DNA of 64,000 nucleotides from Pantoea agglomerans (GCF_021397715.1 NZ_CP090207.1:310001-374000), one strand, 5' to 3'; shown: positions 8,173 through 16,747, counted from the first letter of the stretch. Notes: generated by a model not told the origin, from the sequence alone. Program-made: numbers and translations.

Positions 8173-9201
8173 ATGACAACAATGAAAGCACTGGTCATCG
8201 CTGAGCCACGCAAGATGGTATGGGCCACGCGCGAGCAACCGACGCCCGCCGCCGGTGAAGCACTGATTAAAATTCTTACTGCCGGTATCTGCGGCACCGA
8301 TATTCACGCCTGGTCCGGTAATCAGCCGTTCTTCAGCTATCCGCGGGTGCTGGGCCATGAACTCTGTGCCGAAGTGGTGGCGCTGGGCAGCGGTGCCAGC
8401 GGCTTTGAACCGGGTCAGCGGGTGGCGCTGATGCCTTATATCTCCTGCCTGCGCTGCGATGCCTGTCAGAGTGGCAAGACCAACTGCTGCGAGCAGATCT
8501 CGGTGATTGGCGTGCATCAGGATGGCGGTTTCTGCGACTACCTGAGCGTGCCGGTCAGCACGCTGCTGGCGGTCAATCAGGTGGCACCGGAAGCGGCCGC
8601 GCTGATTGAACCCTTTGCCATCAGCGCTCATGCGGTAAGACGTGCGGCGATCGTGGCTGGCGAGCAGGTGTTAGTGGTCGGGGCGGGGCCGATTGGACTG
8701 GGCGTGGCGGCGATTGCCGCCGCCAGCGGCGCTGAGGTGGTGGTCGCCGATACCAGCGCCTTCCGTCGTCAGCACGTCGCTGATCAGCTTGGCCTGGCGG
8801 CGCTGAATCCGGCGGAAGAGGACTTTTACACTGCGCTACGCGAGCAGTTTGGCGGGCGTCTGGCGCTCAAAGTGATCGACGCCACCGGCAGTCCGGCGGC
8901 GATGAACAATGCGGTGAATCTGATGCGCCATGGCGGCACCATCGTCTATGTCGGGCTGCATAAAGGCGATCTGGTGATCCCGGACAGTGAGTTCCATAAA
9001 AAAGAGACCACCCTGATGGGCAGCCGCAACGCCACCCGTGAAGATTTTGATCGGGTAGTGGCGCTGATGGCCAGCGGCGCGCTGCGCGCAGAGATGATGC
9101 TCAATCATCACCTCGATTTTTCATCTCTGGCAGAAACGTTTGAGCCGCAGGTGATCAACAACCGCGAGCTGATCAAAGGCGTGATTCATTTCGATCGCTG
9201 A
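8173..9201 (+). CDS. lgoD: L-galactonate 5-dehydrogenase, zinc-dependent medium-chain dehydrogenase
   Basis: A 342-residue zinc alcohol dehydrogenase closely matching E. coli LgoD (YjjN) along its length, for example CGTDIHAWSGNQPFFSYPRV and EKISVIGVHQDGGF-like residues around 106-118. Catalytic zinc ligands are C40, H62 and E63; the structural zinc site is C92, C95, C98 and C106; the NAD-binding Rossmann motif is VVGAGPIGLG. The reaction in E. coli is oxidation of L-galactonate to D-tagaturonate, feeding the hexuronate pathway. The ATG at 8173 has a GGAG site. It is divergent from lgoR. Its stop is 6 bp from the end of the convergent nucleoside hydrolase gene. Confidence 0.92.
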   Translation: MTTMKALVIAEPRKMVWATREQPTPAAGEALIKILTAGICGTDIHAWSGNQPFFSYPRVLGHELCAEVVALGSGASGFEPGQRVALMPYISCLRCDACQSGKTNCCEQISVIGVHQDGGFCDYLSVPVSTLLAVNQVAPEAAALIEPFAISAHAVRRAAIVAGEQVLVVGAGPIGLGVAAIAAASGAEVVVADTSAFRRQHVADQLGLAALNPAEEDFYTALREQFGGRLALKVIDATGSPAAMNNAVNLMRHGGTIVYVGLHKGDLVIPDSEFHKKETTLMGSRNATREDFDRVVALMASGALRAEMMLNHHLDFSSLAETFEPQVINNRELIKGVIHFDR

Positions 9202-9207
9202 GGTCAC

Positions 9208-10128
9208 TCAGGGTGCGGTCAGGGCCTGAAAGAAGTGTGACCGCACCGCGTCAGCATCCACCGCCAGCGCAATACGTTGTGCTGGCAGCCCCTCGAACGG
9301 ATCGTGACGCGAGGCCAGCGCGCTGAGTTTGCGCACCGTCTGGCCGCAGGCAATGCCCTCGGTGATCACCCGCAGCGGGCTTTCCGTTAAGGTGAACGCC
9401 TCAGGCAGGCTGAGCCAGGCGAGCGCCAGCGTGTCGTGCAGCGACATGCCGTTAAAGCCCTCTTTCGCCAGGCTGTAAGCCAGATAGGGACGGCAGATAG
9501 CGCTCAGAACCGGCTGGTTGAGCCGCTCAACCTCATCGCCGGTGATCAGCACCTGATGAGTGACATCCAGCGGAATCACCACCACCTTCAGCGCCGACGT
9601 CAGCACCTGATCGGCGGCGTGCGGATCTTTCCAGATGTTAAATTCGCTGAACGGCGTCACGTTGCCGCTATGACCGCCGGTGCCGAAAGCGCCACCCATA
9701 ATCACCAGCTCCTTAATCAGCGGAACGATCTCCGGTGCCTGATTAATCGCGCTGGCAATGTTGGTCAGCGGGCCAATCGCCACCAGGGTGATCTGCTGCG
9801 GATGGGCGCGTACGCTGTCGATAATGAACTGCACCGCACCCGGTGCCGCGTCGCTGAACGGGTTGTCAAACGCATCCCCCAGTCCATCTTCGCCGTGCAG
9901 CGTGGCGGGCGCACTCGGACGCTGCGCCAGCGGCCGGGAACAGCCACGATACACCTCTGCCTTAATCGCCATTTTCTCGCAGAACAGCCGGGCATTTTTC
10001 ACCGCCTGACCCACCGCCACGTTACCGAACACGGTGGTGATGCCCAGCAGATGCTGGGTGCGCGCCGCATAGGCCAGCGCAAACGCGTCGTCAACGCCGA
10101 TGTCAGTATCAATAATCAGGGTACGCAT
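9208..10128 (-). CDS. Nucleoside hydrolase (inosine-uridine preferring family)
   Basis: A 306-residue nucleoside hydrolase. The calcium-binding signature DTDIGVDDAFAL (residues 7-18) is intact, and the family's downstream blocks are present: LVAIGPLTNIASAI and LVIMGGAFGTGGHSGNVTP. It cleaves ribonucleosides to base and ribose in the cytoplasm. It resembles RihA/RihB/RihC, but the exact substrate class cannot be fixed without alignment. Its start at 10128 has GGAGAGG just upstream. It stands alone, convergent with lgoD and divergent from the crcB riboswitch. Confidence 0.85.
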   Translation of the reverse strand: MRTLIIDTDIGVDDAFALAYAARTQHLLGITTVFGNVAVGQAVKNARLFCEKMAIKAEVYRGCSRPLAQRPSAPATLHGEDGLGDAFDNPFSDAAPGAVQFIIDSVRAHPQQITLVAIGPLTNIASAINQAPEIVPLIKELVIMGGAFGTGGHSGNVTPFSEFNIWKDPHAADQVLTSALKVVVIPLDVTHQVLITGDEVERLNQPVLSAICRPYLAYSLAKEGFNGMSLHDTLALAWLSLPEAFTLTESPLRVITEGIACGQTVRKLSALASRHDPFEGLPAQRIALAVDADAVRSHFFQALTAP

Positions 10129-10223
10129 AGCCTCTCCAGGTCTCCGCCTTAATCCTCAGCATTACCCTGACCGCCGCGCCGTCGTCAAGGTTTTCAGCGC
10201 CAGCGGCGGCGGCGGCGGCTCAG

Positions 10224-10252
10224 TTGCCAGCCGGATAGCCACATCGTATTAT
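10224..10252 (+). promoter_or_regulatory. sigma70 promoter of the crcB transcript
   Basis: TTGCCA at 10224-10229 and TATTAT at 10247-10252 are separated by exactly 17 bp, each a 5/6 match to consensus. Transcription would start near 10258-10260, just before the fluoride aptamer, which is the expected placement. Confidence 0.6.
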
Positions 10253-10257
10253 CCTTC

Positions 10258-10330
10258 GCTCAAGGTGATGGCGTGCCACCTTTCCCAACCGCCGGCGGGC
10301 TTAACCCCGGCTGATGACGCCTGACACTCT
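10258..10330 (+). promoter_or_regulatory. Fluoride riboswitch (crcB motif)
   Basis: The conserved crcB-motif blocks are present in order. The 5' stem GGTG/CACC (10264-10267 with 10277-10280) encloses ATGGCGTGC. Then come the CCAACCGC linker, a stem GCCGG/CCGGC (10291-10295 with 10307-10311), and the invariant 3' block GCTGATGACGCCT. The loop GGCGT (10270-10274) pairs with ACGCC (10317-10321) to make the family pseudoknot. It leads straight to crcB, the fluoride exporter gene, as in many bacteria. The class was recognised from sequence pattern rather than a covariance search. Confidence 0.85.
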
Positions 10331-10370
10331 GTTTATCCTTTCGCGGGAGCTGCGGTGTCAGGCGCGGTTT
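10318..10370 (+). terminator. Expression-platform hairpin of the fluoride riboswitch
   Basis: CGCCTGACAC (10318-10327) is perfectly complementary to GTGTCAGGCG (10355-10364). The left arm contains four of the five pseudoknot bases (10317-10321), so hairpin and ligand-bound aptamer exclude each other. Downstream is only ggtttatct, a weak T tract, so the hairpin may act as a poor intrinsic terminator or through another mechanism. Predicted effect: fluoride frees transcription or translation of crcB. Confidence 0.55.
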
Positions 10371-10422
10371 ATCTCTGCCTCCTCCCTCAGCCCGGCGTGA
10401 CATCTGCAATCAGGAGCAAGAC

Positions 10423-10800
10423 ATGTTGAAACCGTTGTTCGCCGTCATGATTGGCGGCTCTGCTGGCTGTGTGCTGCGGTGGCTATTCGCGGTGCGTTTC
10501 AATGCCTTATTTCCCAATCTGCCGCCCGGTACGCTGCTGGTCAATCTGATCGGCGGGCTGGTGATCGGTGGCGCACTGGCGTGGTTTGTCCGTCATCCGG
10601 AGGTCGACCCGGCGTGGAAGCTGCTGATCGTCACCGGACTGTGCGGCGGGCTGACCACCTTCTCCTCGTTTACGGCGGAATTAATGGGGTTGCTACAATC
10701 AGGTAAGTATCTCTGGGCGATGGCCAGCGCGCTGGTGCATGTGATTGGCTCACTGCTGATGGCGTTTGCCGGTTTCGCGCTGGTCACGCTGCTGGGCTGA
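10423..10800 (+). CDS. crcB: Fluoride ion exporter CrcB/FluC
   Basis: A 125-residue inner-membrane protein with four helices and the family signatures GTLLVNLIGG (residues 38-47) and GLCGGLTTFSSF (residues 74-85), the latter lining the fluoride pore. It works as an antiparallel homodimeric fluoride channel that protects cytoplasmic enzymes. The length is usual for the family. The ATG at 10423 follows aggagc. A fluoride riboswitch precedes it, which supports the function. It is a single-gene unit; the following gene at 10939 is separated by 138 bp. Confidence 0.95.
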   Translation: MLKPLFAVMIGGSAGCVLRWLFAVRFNALFPNLPPGTLLVNLIGGLVIGGALAWFVRHPEVDPAWKLLIVTGLCGGLTTFSSFTAELMGLLQSGKYLWAMASALVHVIGSLLMAFAGFALVTLLG

Positions 10801-10938
10801 GGCGCGGTAATCGCGGCTTGCCATAACGCTTTAGAGGTAGATACTGTTTCAGCTGCGATGCTCTGGCAGGCCGCAAGGCGTGCGGCGTTGCAGCTGATGA
10901 TTTTCACCGATTATTCCGGACGATTAAGGAGCAGAGAG

Positions 10939-11754
10939 ATGAGTCGTAATCCAACATTCCTTAACCTGGTGTTGTTAAACGGTGAGCCCGGGCAGAAGTT
11001 GCAGGCGGCGCGTGACGCCGGTTTCGACCAGGTTGAAATCTGGCGCGAAGATGTTGATGCCTGTGACGGCGGTGCGGTGGCGCTGGCCCGGATGGCCGCG
11101 CAGCAGGGGCCTGGCTTTACCAACCTGCAGGTTCTGCGTGATTTTAGCGGCGCGCCCAGCGCGCTGCGCGGACAGAAGCGCGACGAGCTGCGTCAGTTTA
11201 TTCAGATCGCTCAGGCGCTGGGGTGCGACACCCTTCAGGCACCCGCCACCACCCGCGAAGATTGCTGCGCCGAGCAGATCGACGATGACCTGCGCTGGAT
11301 GGCGTCGGAAGCGGCACGTTACAACATGCGCATCATGTATGAGCCGATGGCGTGGTGCAGCGTCGATAACACCCTGCCGCTGGCATGGCAGCGCTTGCAG
11401 CGTCTCGATCAGCCCAACATCGGACTGGTGGTCGATCTGTTTCACATCTGCGCGCTGGGCGGCGATGCGTCCCAGCTCGATGGCATTCCTGCCGAGCGGA
11501 TTTACGAGGTGCAGCTGTGTGATATGGCGGCCGTTCCGCCGCAGGATAAGCAGAGCCTGATCGACATCGCGCGTCATCAGCGCCTGCTGCCCGGTGACGG
11601 CATTATCGATATCGGACGCTTTGTGGATAAGCTGAAAAGTGCCGGTTATCAGGGCCCGGTTGGCATTGAAGTGTTCAATGATACGCTGAAACGCCTGCCG
11701 CCTGAGGTCGCCGCACAGCAGGCGTGGCAGGCCCTGAATCGCTACTGGCCGTAG
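10939..11754 (+). CDS. Sugar phosphate isomerase/epimerase (xylose isomerase-like TIM barrel)
   Basis: A 271-residue protein of the AP endonuclease 2/xylose isomerase-like TIM-barrel superfamily. Visible features are FDQVEIWRED near the N-terminus, YEPMAWCSVDNTLPLAWQRL, GLVVDLFHICALGGD (metal-ligand D and H), and GPVGIEVFNDTLKRLPPE, where E is a typical metal ligand. Relatives include inosose dehydratase, hydroxypyruvate isomerase and 3-dehydroshikimate dehydratase, so the reaction cannot be fixed. The ATG at 10939 is preferred because aaggagcagagag precedes it; the frame is open 27 codons further upstream without a site. It is convergent with the esterase gene, 3 bp apart. Confidence 0.78.
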   Translation: MSRNPTFLNLVLLNGEPGQKLQAARDAGFDQVEIWREDVDACDGGAVALARMAAQQGPGFTNLQVLRDFSGAPSALRGQKRDELRQFIQIAQALGCDTLQAPATTREDCCAEQIDDDLRWMASEAARYNMRIMYEPMAWCSVDNTLPLAWQRLQRLDQPNIGLVVDLFHICALGGDASQLDGIPAERIYEVQLCDMAAVPPQDKQSLIDIARHQRLLPGDGIIDIGRFVDKLKSAGYQGPVGIEVFNDTLKRLPPEVAAQQAWQALNRYWP

Positions 11755-11757
11755 CCG

Positions 11758-12363
11758 TTAATCCTGCAGACACTGCGCAATAAACGCGGCGGCGTGCATC
11801 GCGCCCTGCGCTGAAATGGTGTGGCCGGTGGCGGGTTCAAACCGCGTCTCAACCGGCACCGCTGCCTGTTTCAGCCGGGCAGCGGCCGATTCGCTCTCCT
11901 GCCACGGGATCACCTCATCGGCCTGGCCGTGGATCAGCATCGCTGGCAGATAGGGCTGTGGCGTCAGCGCGCCGTCAAACGCCAGACGACCGGAAAAGGC
12001 CACCACGCCCGCCAGCGGATAACGGCCCGAGGCCAGCGCATCCAGCGCCATAATCGATCCCTGGGAAAAGCCGACCAGCACCACCTCCTGCCAGCGTCCG
12101 GCGAAGCCGTGCCGGGTCATGATGTCGCTGAGCGTGGCGTCAAACGCCGCCCGCGCCGCCTGCACCCGTGCCGGACGGTTCTCAGGCGTGACGCCGTTCA
12201 GGCTGAACCACTGATAGCCAAAACCGGCATCAAACCTGTCGGGCGCATCAGGTGACGCAAAGGCCACATCCGGCAATAAAGTTGCCCAGTGATCGCCGAT
12301 TGGGGCCAGATCGTCGCCGTTGCTGCCGACGCCATGCAGAAATATCACCAGTGCTTTTGCCAT
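11758..12363 (-). CDS. Carboxylesterase/phospholipase family alpha/beta hydrolase
   Basis: A 201-residue small esterase of the abhydrolase_2 (phospholipase/carboxylesterase) family. It begins ALVIFLHGVGSNGDDLAPIG; the triad is S100 in VGFSQGS, D149 in IHGQADEVIP and H181 in EPATGHTIS. Length and motif spacing are typical of cytoplasmic short-chain esterases such as E. coli YpfH. The start at 12363 has AGAGGA eight bases upstream; the open frame continues 33 codons upstream but without a site or homology. Natural substrate unknown. Confidence 0.82.
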   Translation of the reverse strand: MAKALVIFLHGVGSNGDDLAPIGDHWATLLPDVAFASPDAPDRFDAGFGYQWFSLNGVTPENRPARVQAARAAFDATLSDIMTRHGFAGRWQEVVLVGFSQGSIMALDALASGRYPLAGVVAFSGRLAFDGALTPQPYLPAMLIHGQADEVIPWQESESAAARLKQAAVPVETRFEPATGHTISAQGAMHAAAFIAQCLQD

Positions 12364-12617
12364 TATTGTTCCTCTGAAAAAGCCGTTATCACCCGTATTC
12401 ACTCCGTTACCCCGATCGGTACCTTTGCGTTCAGCTGCAGCGCACACTGTTAAGCCTTTCATCGCTACCGGAGAGCGACAGCATGCTTTTCCGATAGCGA
12501 TTGAGCAAGAGATAATCGCGCATCCGATGCGACCTTCACATTGCGTGCCTTTACCCTTTCGCTGGCGCAGAAAACCTGCTTGACTGAACGTTCGCCCGTT
12601 GCTGTCTGGAGTTTTTC

Positions 12618-13742
12618 ATGTCGCTGTTTCACCTGACTTCGCTGGCGGAGATCCCCGCCGCCGAGTGGGATGCGCTGTTGCCTGACGATCAGCCTTTTTT
12701 ACGCCACGCCTTTCTGCTTACCCTGGAACAGAGCGGCAGCGTACGGCCCGAGTCGGGCTGGCAGCCGGATCATCTGGTCTGGCGTGAAGGTGGCGTGACC
12801 CGCGCCGCGCTGCCGGGCTACCGCAAACGCAATTCCTGGGGCGAGTATGTGTTCGATCACGCCTGGGCAGACGCCAGCCAGCGCGCCGGCATCCGCTATT
12901 ACCCCAAATGGCTGGGCGCGATCCCCTTCAGCCCGGTCAGCGGGGCACGCCTGCTGGGTGACTGCGCGGCTGCGGCGCAGTTGCTGGCGGCGTTACCGGA
13001 GCGATTGCTGCAGCAGGGATTAAGCGGGGCGCACATTAACTTTACCGATGTGCAGGCCAACCAGTTGCTGGCTGACCAGCCCGACTGGCTGGCGCGGCTC
13101 GGTTGCCAGTACCACTGGCACAACCGCGGCTACCGCGATTTTCAGGATTTCCTCGATACGCTGATGTCGCGCAAGCGCAAACAGCTGCGTAAAGAGCGCG
13201 AGCAGGTGATGCAAAGCGGTTTCGTGTTCGAGCGCTATCGCGGTGACCAGCTCAGCGAAGATCAGTGGGATTTTGTTTATACCTGTTACGCCAATACCTA
13301 TGCTGTGCGCGGTCAGCAACCCTACCTGACGCGGGATTTCTTCAGCCTGCTGGCGGAACGGATGCCGGACAGCATCATGGTGGTCATTGCACGGCTACAG
13401 CAGCAACCGGCGGCGATGGCGTTCTACCTGCGGGATGAGAAAGCGTTATATGGTCGCTACTGGGGCTGTCTGGCGGAGTTCGATCGGCTGCACTTCGAAA
13501 CCTGCTTTTATCAGGGGATGGATTTCGCGATTGAGCTGGGGCTGACGCGCTTCGATGCTGGCGCGCAGGGCGAGCATAAGCTGGTGCGCGGTTTCGAGCC
13601 GCAGATCACCCACTCGTGGCACTATCTGCTGCATCCCGGCTTACGCAGCGCAGTCGCTGATTTCCTGCAGCAGGAGCGGGAAGGCGTGCGCGGCTGGGCC
13701 GAAGAAGCACGCGACGCCTTGCCTTACCGACGCGGTGATTAA
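12618..13742 (+). CDS. FemAB-like acyltransferase family protein (DUF482)
   Basis: A 374-residue protein of the FemAB-like/DUF482 family, two linked GNAT-like folds. Recognisable parts are the N-terminal LTSLAEIPAAEWDALLPDDQ, the middle FLDTLMSRKRKQLRKEREQV, the GNAT-like AMAFYLRDEKALYGRYWGC and the C-terminal GAQGEHKLVRGFEPQITHSW. Family members are proposed aminoacyl- or acyl-transferases, sometimes linked to peptidoglycan; no specific reaction is established. The start has ctggag upstream. Its stop overlaps the stop of the convergent ABC exporter (TTAA at 13739-13742), so 3' ends are shared with no room for a separate terminator. Confidence 0.8.
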   Translation: MSLFHLTSLAEIPAAEWDALLPDDQPFLRHAFLLTLEQSGSVRPESGWQPDHLVWREGGVTRAALPGYRKRNSWGEYVFDHAWADASQRAGIRYYPKWLGAIPFSPVSGARLLGDCAAAAQLLAALPERLLQQGLSGAHINFTDVQANQLLADQPDWLARLGCQYHWHNRGYRDFQDFLDTLMSRKRKQLRKEREQVMQSGFVFERYRGDQLSEDQWDFVYTCYANTYAVRGQQPYLTRDFFSLLAERMPDSIMVVIARLQQQPAAMAFYLRDEKALYGRYWGCLAEFDRLHFETCFYQGMDFAIELGLTRFDAGAQGEHKLVRGFEPQITHSWHYLLHPGLRSAVADFLQQEREGVRGWAEEARDALPYRRGD

Positions 13743-15571
13743 TCGACGCCGACAAAACCGCCGGTCTGATGCTGCCACAGGCGCGCATACAAGCCGTTGC
13801 GCGCCAGCAGCTCCGCGTGGCTGCCGGTCTCGACAATCCCGCCTTTATCCAGCACCACCAGCCGGTCCATCTTCGCGATGGTCGACAGGCGGTGCGCGAT
13901 AGCGATAACGGTTTTGCCCTGCATCAGTGACTCCAGGCTCTCCTGAATTGCCGCTTCCACTTCGGAGTCCAGCGCCGACGTCGCCTCATCCATGATCAGG
14001 ATCGGCGCATCCTTCAGCAGCACGCGGGCAATCGCCACCCGCTGACGCTGACCGCCCGACAGCTTCACACCGCGTTCCCCGACGTGGGCATCAAGCCCGG
14101 TGCGGCCCTGCGGATCGGAGAGCAGCGGAATGAACTCGTCCGCGCGGGCGCGGCGAATCGCCATCTGTAACTCCGCTTCACTGGCGTCGGGACGCCCGTA
14201 GAGCAGGTTTTCACGTATCGAACGGTGCAGCAGCGAGGTGTCCTGAGTGATCATGCCGATCTGACTGCGCAGACTCTCCTGAGTCACCGTGGCGATATCC
14301 TGATTGTCAATCACAATCCGGCCACCGTTCAGGTCATACAGCCGCAGCAGCAGATTGACCAGCGTCGATTTACCGGCACCGGACGGGCCAATCAGGCCAA
14401 TCTTCTCGCCGGGTTTGATGTCGAGGTTGAGCTGGTTAATCACCTGACGGCCGCCGCCGTAGTCAAAACGCACATCTTCATAGCGGATCTGACCGCGCGT
14501 CACCTTCAGCTGTTTCGCCCCCGGCGCATCCTGCACGCTGAGCGGCTGAGAAATGGTGTTCAGGCCATCCTGCACCATGCCGATGTTTTCGAAAATGCCG
14601 TTCACCACCCACATGATCCAGCCCGACATATTCACCAGACGGATCACCAGGCCCGTCGCCAGCGCAATCGCCCCGACGCTAATCAGCGACTGGCTCCAGA
14701 GCCACAGCGCCAGTCCGGAGGTTGAGACAATCAGCATCCCGTTCAGCGCCGACAGCGTCAGATCCATGCTGGTGACCATGCGGCTGGCGTGCTGGGTTTT
14801 GTCGGTCTGCTCCTGAATCGCTTCGCGCGCGTACCGCCGCTCCAGATCGCTGTGGGCGAACAGTTTGATGGTGGTGATATTGGTGTAGCCATCGACGATG
14901 GTGCCCATCAGCTTAGAGCGCGCTTCCGATGAGACCACCGAGCGCGCCTTGACGCGTGGCACAAAGAAACGCAGCGAGGCGCTGTAGGCGAGAATCCACA
15001 GCACCAGCGGGATCATCAGCCGCCAGTCCGCTTCGGCGAACAGCACCAGCGAGGTGACTGAGTAGATCAGCACATGCCAGATGGCGTCGACCAGCTGCAC
15101 CGAAGAATCGCGCAGCGAACTGCCGGTCTGCATAATCCGCTGCGCGATACGGCCGGCGAAATCGTTCTGAAAGAAGTTCAGGCTCTGACGCAGCACGTAG
15201 TTGTGATGCTGCCAGCGGATCATGCTGGTCATGCTCGGGCTGATGCTCTGATGCACCAGCATATCGTGCAGGGCGATAAAAATCGGCCGCAGGATCAGCG
15301 CCACCGCGCCCATCCACAGCAGCAGCGGCCAGTTATCGCTGAACAGGGTGGCGGGCGTTGAGTGATTCACCAGGTCGATAATGCGGCTCAGGTAGCTGAA
15401 CAGCGCCACTTCGATCAGTGCGGACGCCAGCCCGACCAGCAGCAGCGCGGCAAAACTCGGCCAGACCTGGCGCAGGTAGTAAGCATAAAAGGACCAGACC
15501 GTAGTGGGTGGCGAATCGCTGGGAGCATCATGAAAAATATTGATAAAGCGTTCAAAACGGCGATACAACAT
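13739..15571 (-). CDS. ABC exporter, fused permease and ATPase (multidrug/lipid type)
   Basis: A 610-residue half-transporter of the MsbA/LmrA type. The N-terminal membrane domain has six helices (residues about 30-330), and the C-terminal nucleotide-binding domain has Walker A GPSGAGKST from residue 395, signature LSGGQ at about 504, Walker B ILIMDE at about 524 and the H-loop histidine near 560. All ATPase motifs are intact, so a homodimer should be active at the inner membrane. Substrate unknown; members export drugs, lipids or peptides. It stands alone, with overlapping convergent stops with the FemAB-like gene. Confidence 0.88.
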   Translation of the reverse strand: MLYRRFERFINIFHDAPSDSPPTTVWSFYAYYLRQVWPSFAALLLVGLASALIEVALFSYLSRIIDLVNHSTPATLFSDNWPLLLWMGAVALILRPIFIALHDMLVHQSISPSMTSMIRWQHHNYVLRQSLNFFQNDFAGRIAQRIMQTGSSLRDSSVQLVDAIWHVLIYSVTSLVLFAEADWRLMIPLVLWILAYSASLRFFVPRVKARSVVSSEARSKLMGTIVDGYTNITTIKLFAHSDLERRYAREAIQEQTDKTQHASRMVTSMDLTLSALNGMLIVSTSGLALWLWSQSLISVGAIALATGLVIRLVNMSGWIMWVVNGIFENIGMVQDGLNTISQPLSVQDAPGAKQLKVTRGQIRYEDVRFDYGGGRQVINQLNLDIKPGEKIGLIGPSGAGKSTLVNLLLRLYDLNGGRIVIDNQDIATVTQESLRSQIGMITQDTSLLHRSIRENLLYGRPDASEAELQMAIRRARADEFIPLLSDPQGRTGLDAHVGERGVKLSGGQRQRVAIARVLLKDAPILIMDEATSALDSEVEAAIQESLESLMQGKTVIAIAHRLSTIAKMDRLVVLDKGGIVETGSHAELLARNGLYARLWQHQTGGFVGVD

Positions 15572-15643
15572 AGCAGTACTCTTTCCGTCCGATGAAGAGC
15601 TACAGCTTAGTGCAATAAACCCGCCCGGCTAACAGGAGAAAAT

Positions 15644-16144
15644 ATGGAAATTACCATTCGGGGACGCGAACCTCACGATGCCGCCGCCTATCAGCGGCTC
15701 TACAGTCACCCTGATGTCTACCCCTGGACGCTACAGTTGCCGTTTCCCAGCGTCGCGACCTGGGAGAAAAAGTTCCTGAAAATGGATGCCGAAGGGTTTA
15801 TCGCCTTTGTGGCGGAAATCGACGGGGAGATGGCCGGAGAGCTGACCTTGTTTGTCGATAATAAACCGCGCACCCGGCACAGCATCAGTTTCGGGCTGGG
15901 CGTCGATCCCGCCTTCAGCGGCCGCGGCGTGGGCGAACGGCTGATCCGCACCGCGCTCGACTATTCGCGCAACTGGCTCGGCATCAGCCGTATGCAGCTG
16001 GAAGTGTTTCACGACAATCAACGGGCGCTTCGGCTCTATCAGCGTCTGGGGTTTGAGCGGGAAGGGGTTCTTCGTCAGGCGGCACTGCGTGACGGTAAAC
16101 TGCATGACGTGGTGGTGATGGCGAAACTGCTGCACGAGGCCTGA
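15644..16144 (+). CDS. GNAT family N-acetyltransferase (AaaT/YhhY-like)
   Basis: A 166-residue single-domain GNAT acetyltransferase. It begins EITIRGREPHDAAAYQRLYS, has the acetyl-CoA-binding motif A at GVDPAFSGRGVGERLIRTAL (R/Q-x-x-G-x-G/A), and ends with the motif B pattern NQRALRLYQRLGFEREGVLR. The overall pattern resembles E. coli YhhY/AaaT, which acetylates some amino acids, but motif resemblance alone does not prove this substrate. The ATG at 15644 is preceded by aacaggag. It is monocistronic, with a strong terminator 78 bp after its stop. Confidence 0.82.
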   Translation: MEITIRGREPHDAAAYQRLYSHPDVYPWTLQLPFPSVATWEKKFLKMDAEGFIAFVAEIDGEMAGELTLFVDNKPRTRHSISFGLGVDPAFSGRGVGERLIRTALDYSRNWLGISRMQLEVFHDNQRALRLYQRLGFEREGVLRQAALRDGKLHDVVVMAKLLHEA

Positions 16145-16190
16145 CAGACGGTGGTCAGGCTGTTCTGATCAAGCCAGGCCATTGAGACTC

Positions 16191-16747
16191 ATGCTCGTCA
16201 GTTAAGGTTAAATTTGCAAAGGCTGTCACGGTCAGACGTGACAGCTTTTTTTGGGCAGGCGTGCCGGCGTGCGGGCCTGAGCACCTCTGCTGCTGCCGGG
16301 CCGTCCTCGCGCCGCTGCGCGGTACCTTCGGCTTTGACGTCGTGCCGACGAACCGTTCGGGGATCGGCCCTCCCTGGCCGGCCCCGAACTCTCCACGCTT
16401 CCCGGCGTGGCGTTCTGGCCCAACGTCACGCCTCAGCGCTGCGGATAGCCCTTTCAGCAGCAGAGGCGCTCAGGCCTCCACTCTTGTGCCCTTTTTAACA
16501 ATACACACTGAAGTTTCAGAGCAGGCGGGGGCCGATCAGGGGCAGGCAATCCGCAGCGCTGAACAGAATGAGTCTGCCAGGAGAGCCCGCAGGACGCGGG
16601 CGAAAGGCGGGGCGGCACAGGATGTGCCATCCCCGGCGGTCCGTCAGGCAGAGGAATGACGTGAAGGAACCGCGCAGCGGCGCGAGGACCGCCAGCCCCG
16701 GAGCGGCACCAGACTGCGTTATCACCGGTCGCTTAACTGACGAGCAT
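16191..16747. repeat. 557-bp gene-free element with perfect 16-bp inverted ends and two inverted internal modules
   Basis: The ends are ATGCTCGTCAGTTAAG (16191-16206) and its exact complement (16732-16747). Inside are two modules in opposite orientation. Module A is on the + strand, 16303-16446; module B is on the - strand, 16689-16549. They share a 27-nt head (16303-16329 versus 16689-16663, one mismatch) and a 14-nt tail (16433-16446 versus 16562-16549), with different interiors of nearly equal length. Each module could encode a short peptide of the form AVLAPLRG-(T/S)-F...SAAD, but there is no sign of real genes. No transposase and no clear target duplication. It may be a MITE-like or intergenic repeat family. 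Confidence 0.6.
16222..16252 (+). terminator. Strong intrinsic terminator after the GNAT gene
   Basis: A perfect 9-bp stem GCTGTCACG (16222-16230)/CGTGACAGC (16237-16245) with a 6-nt loop is followed by seven T. It ends the GNAT transcript and lies just inside the left end of the 557-bp inverted-repeat element. Confidence 0.85.

Noticed and set aside
16145..16252. Small RNA such as RyhB near the YhhY-like gene
   Set aside because: In E. coli ryhB neighbours yhhY, but the sequence before this terminator does not resemble RyhB.
16214..16725. Short frames inside the 557-bp element as genes
   Set aside because: The AVLAPLRG...SAAD similarity is explained by the DNA repeat itself; frames overlap hairpins and lack ribosome sites.
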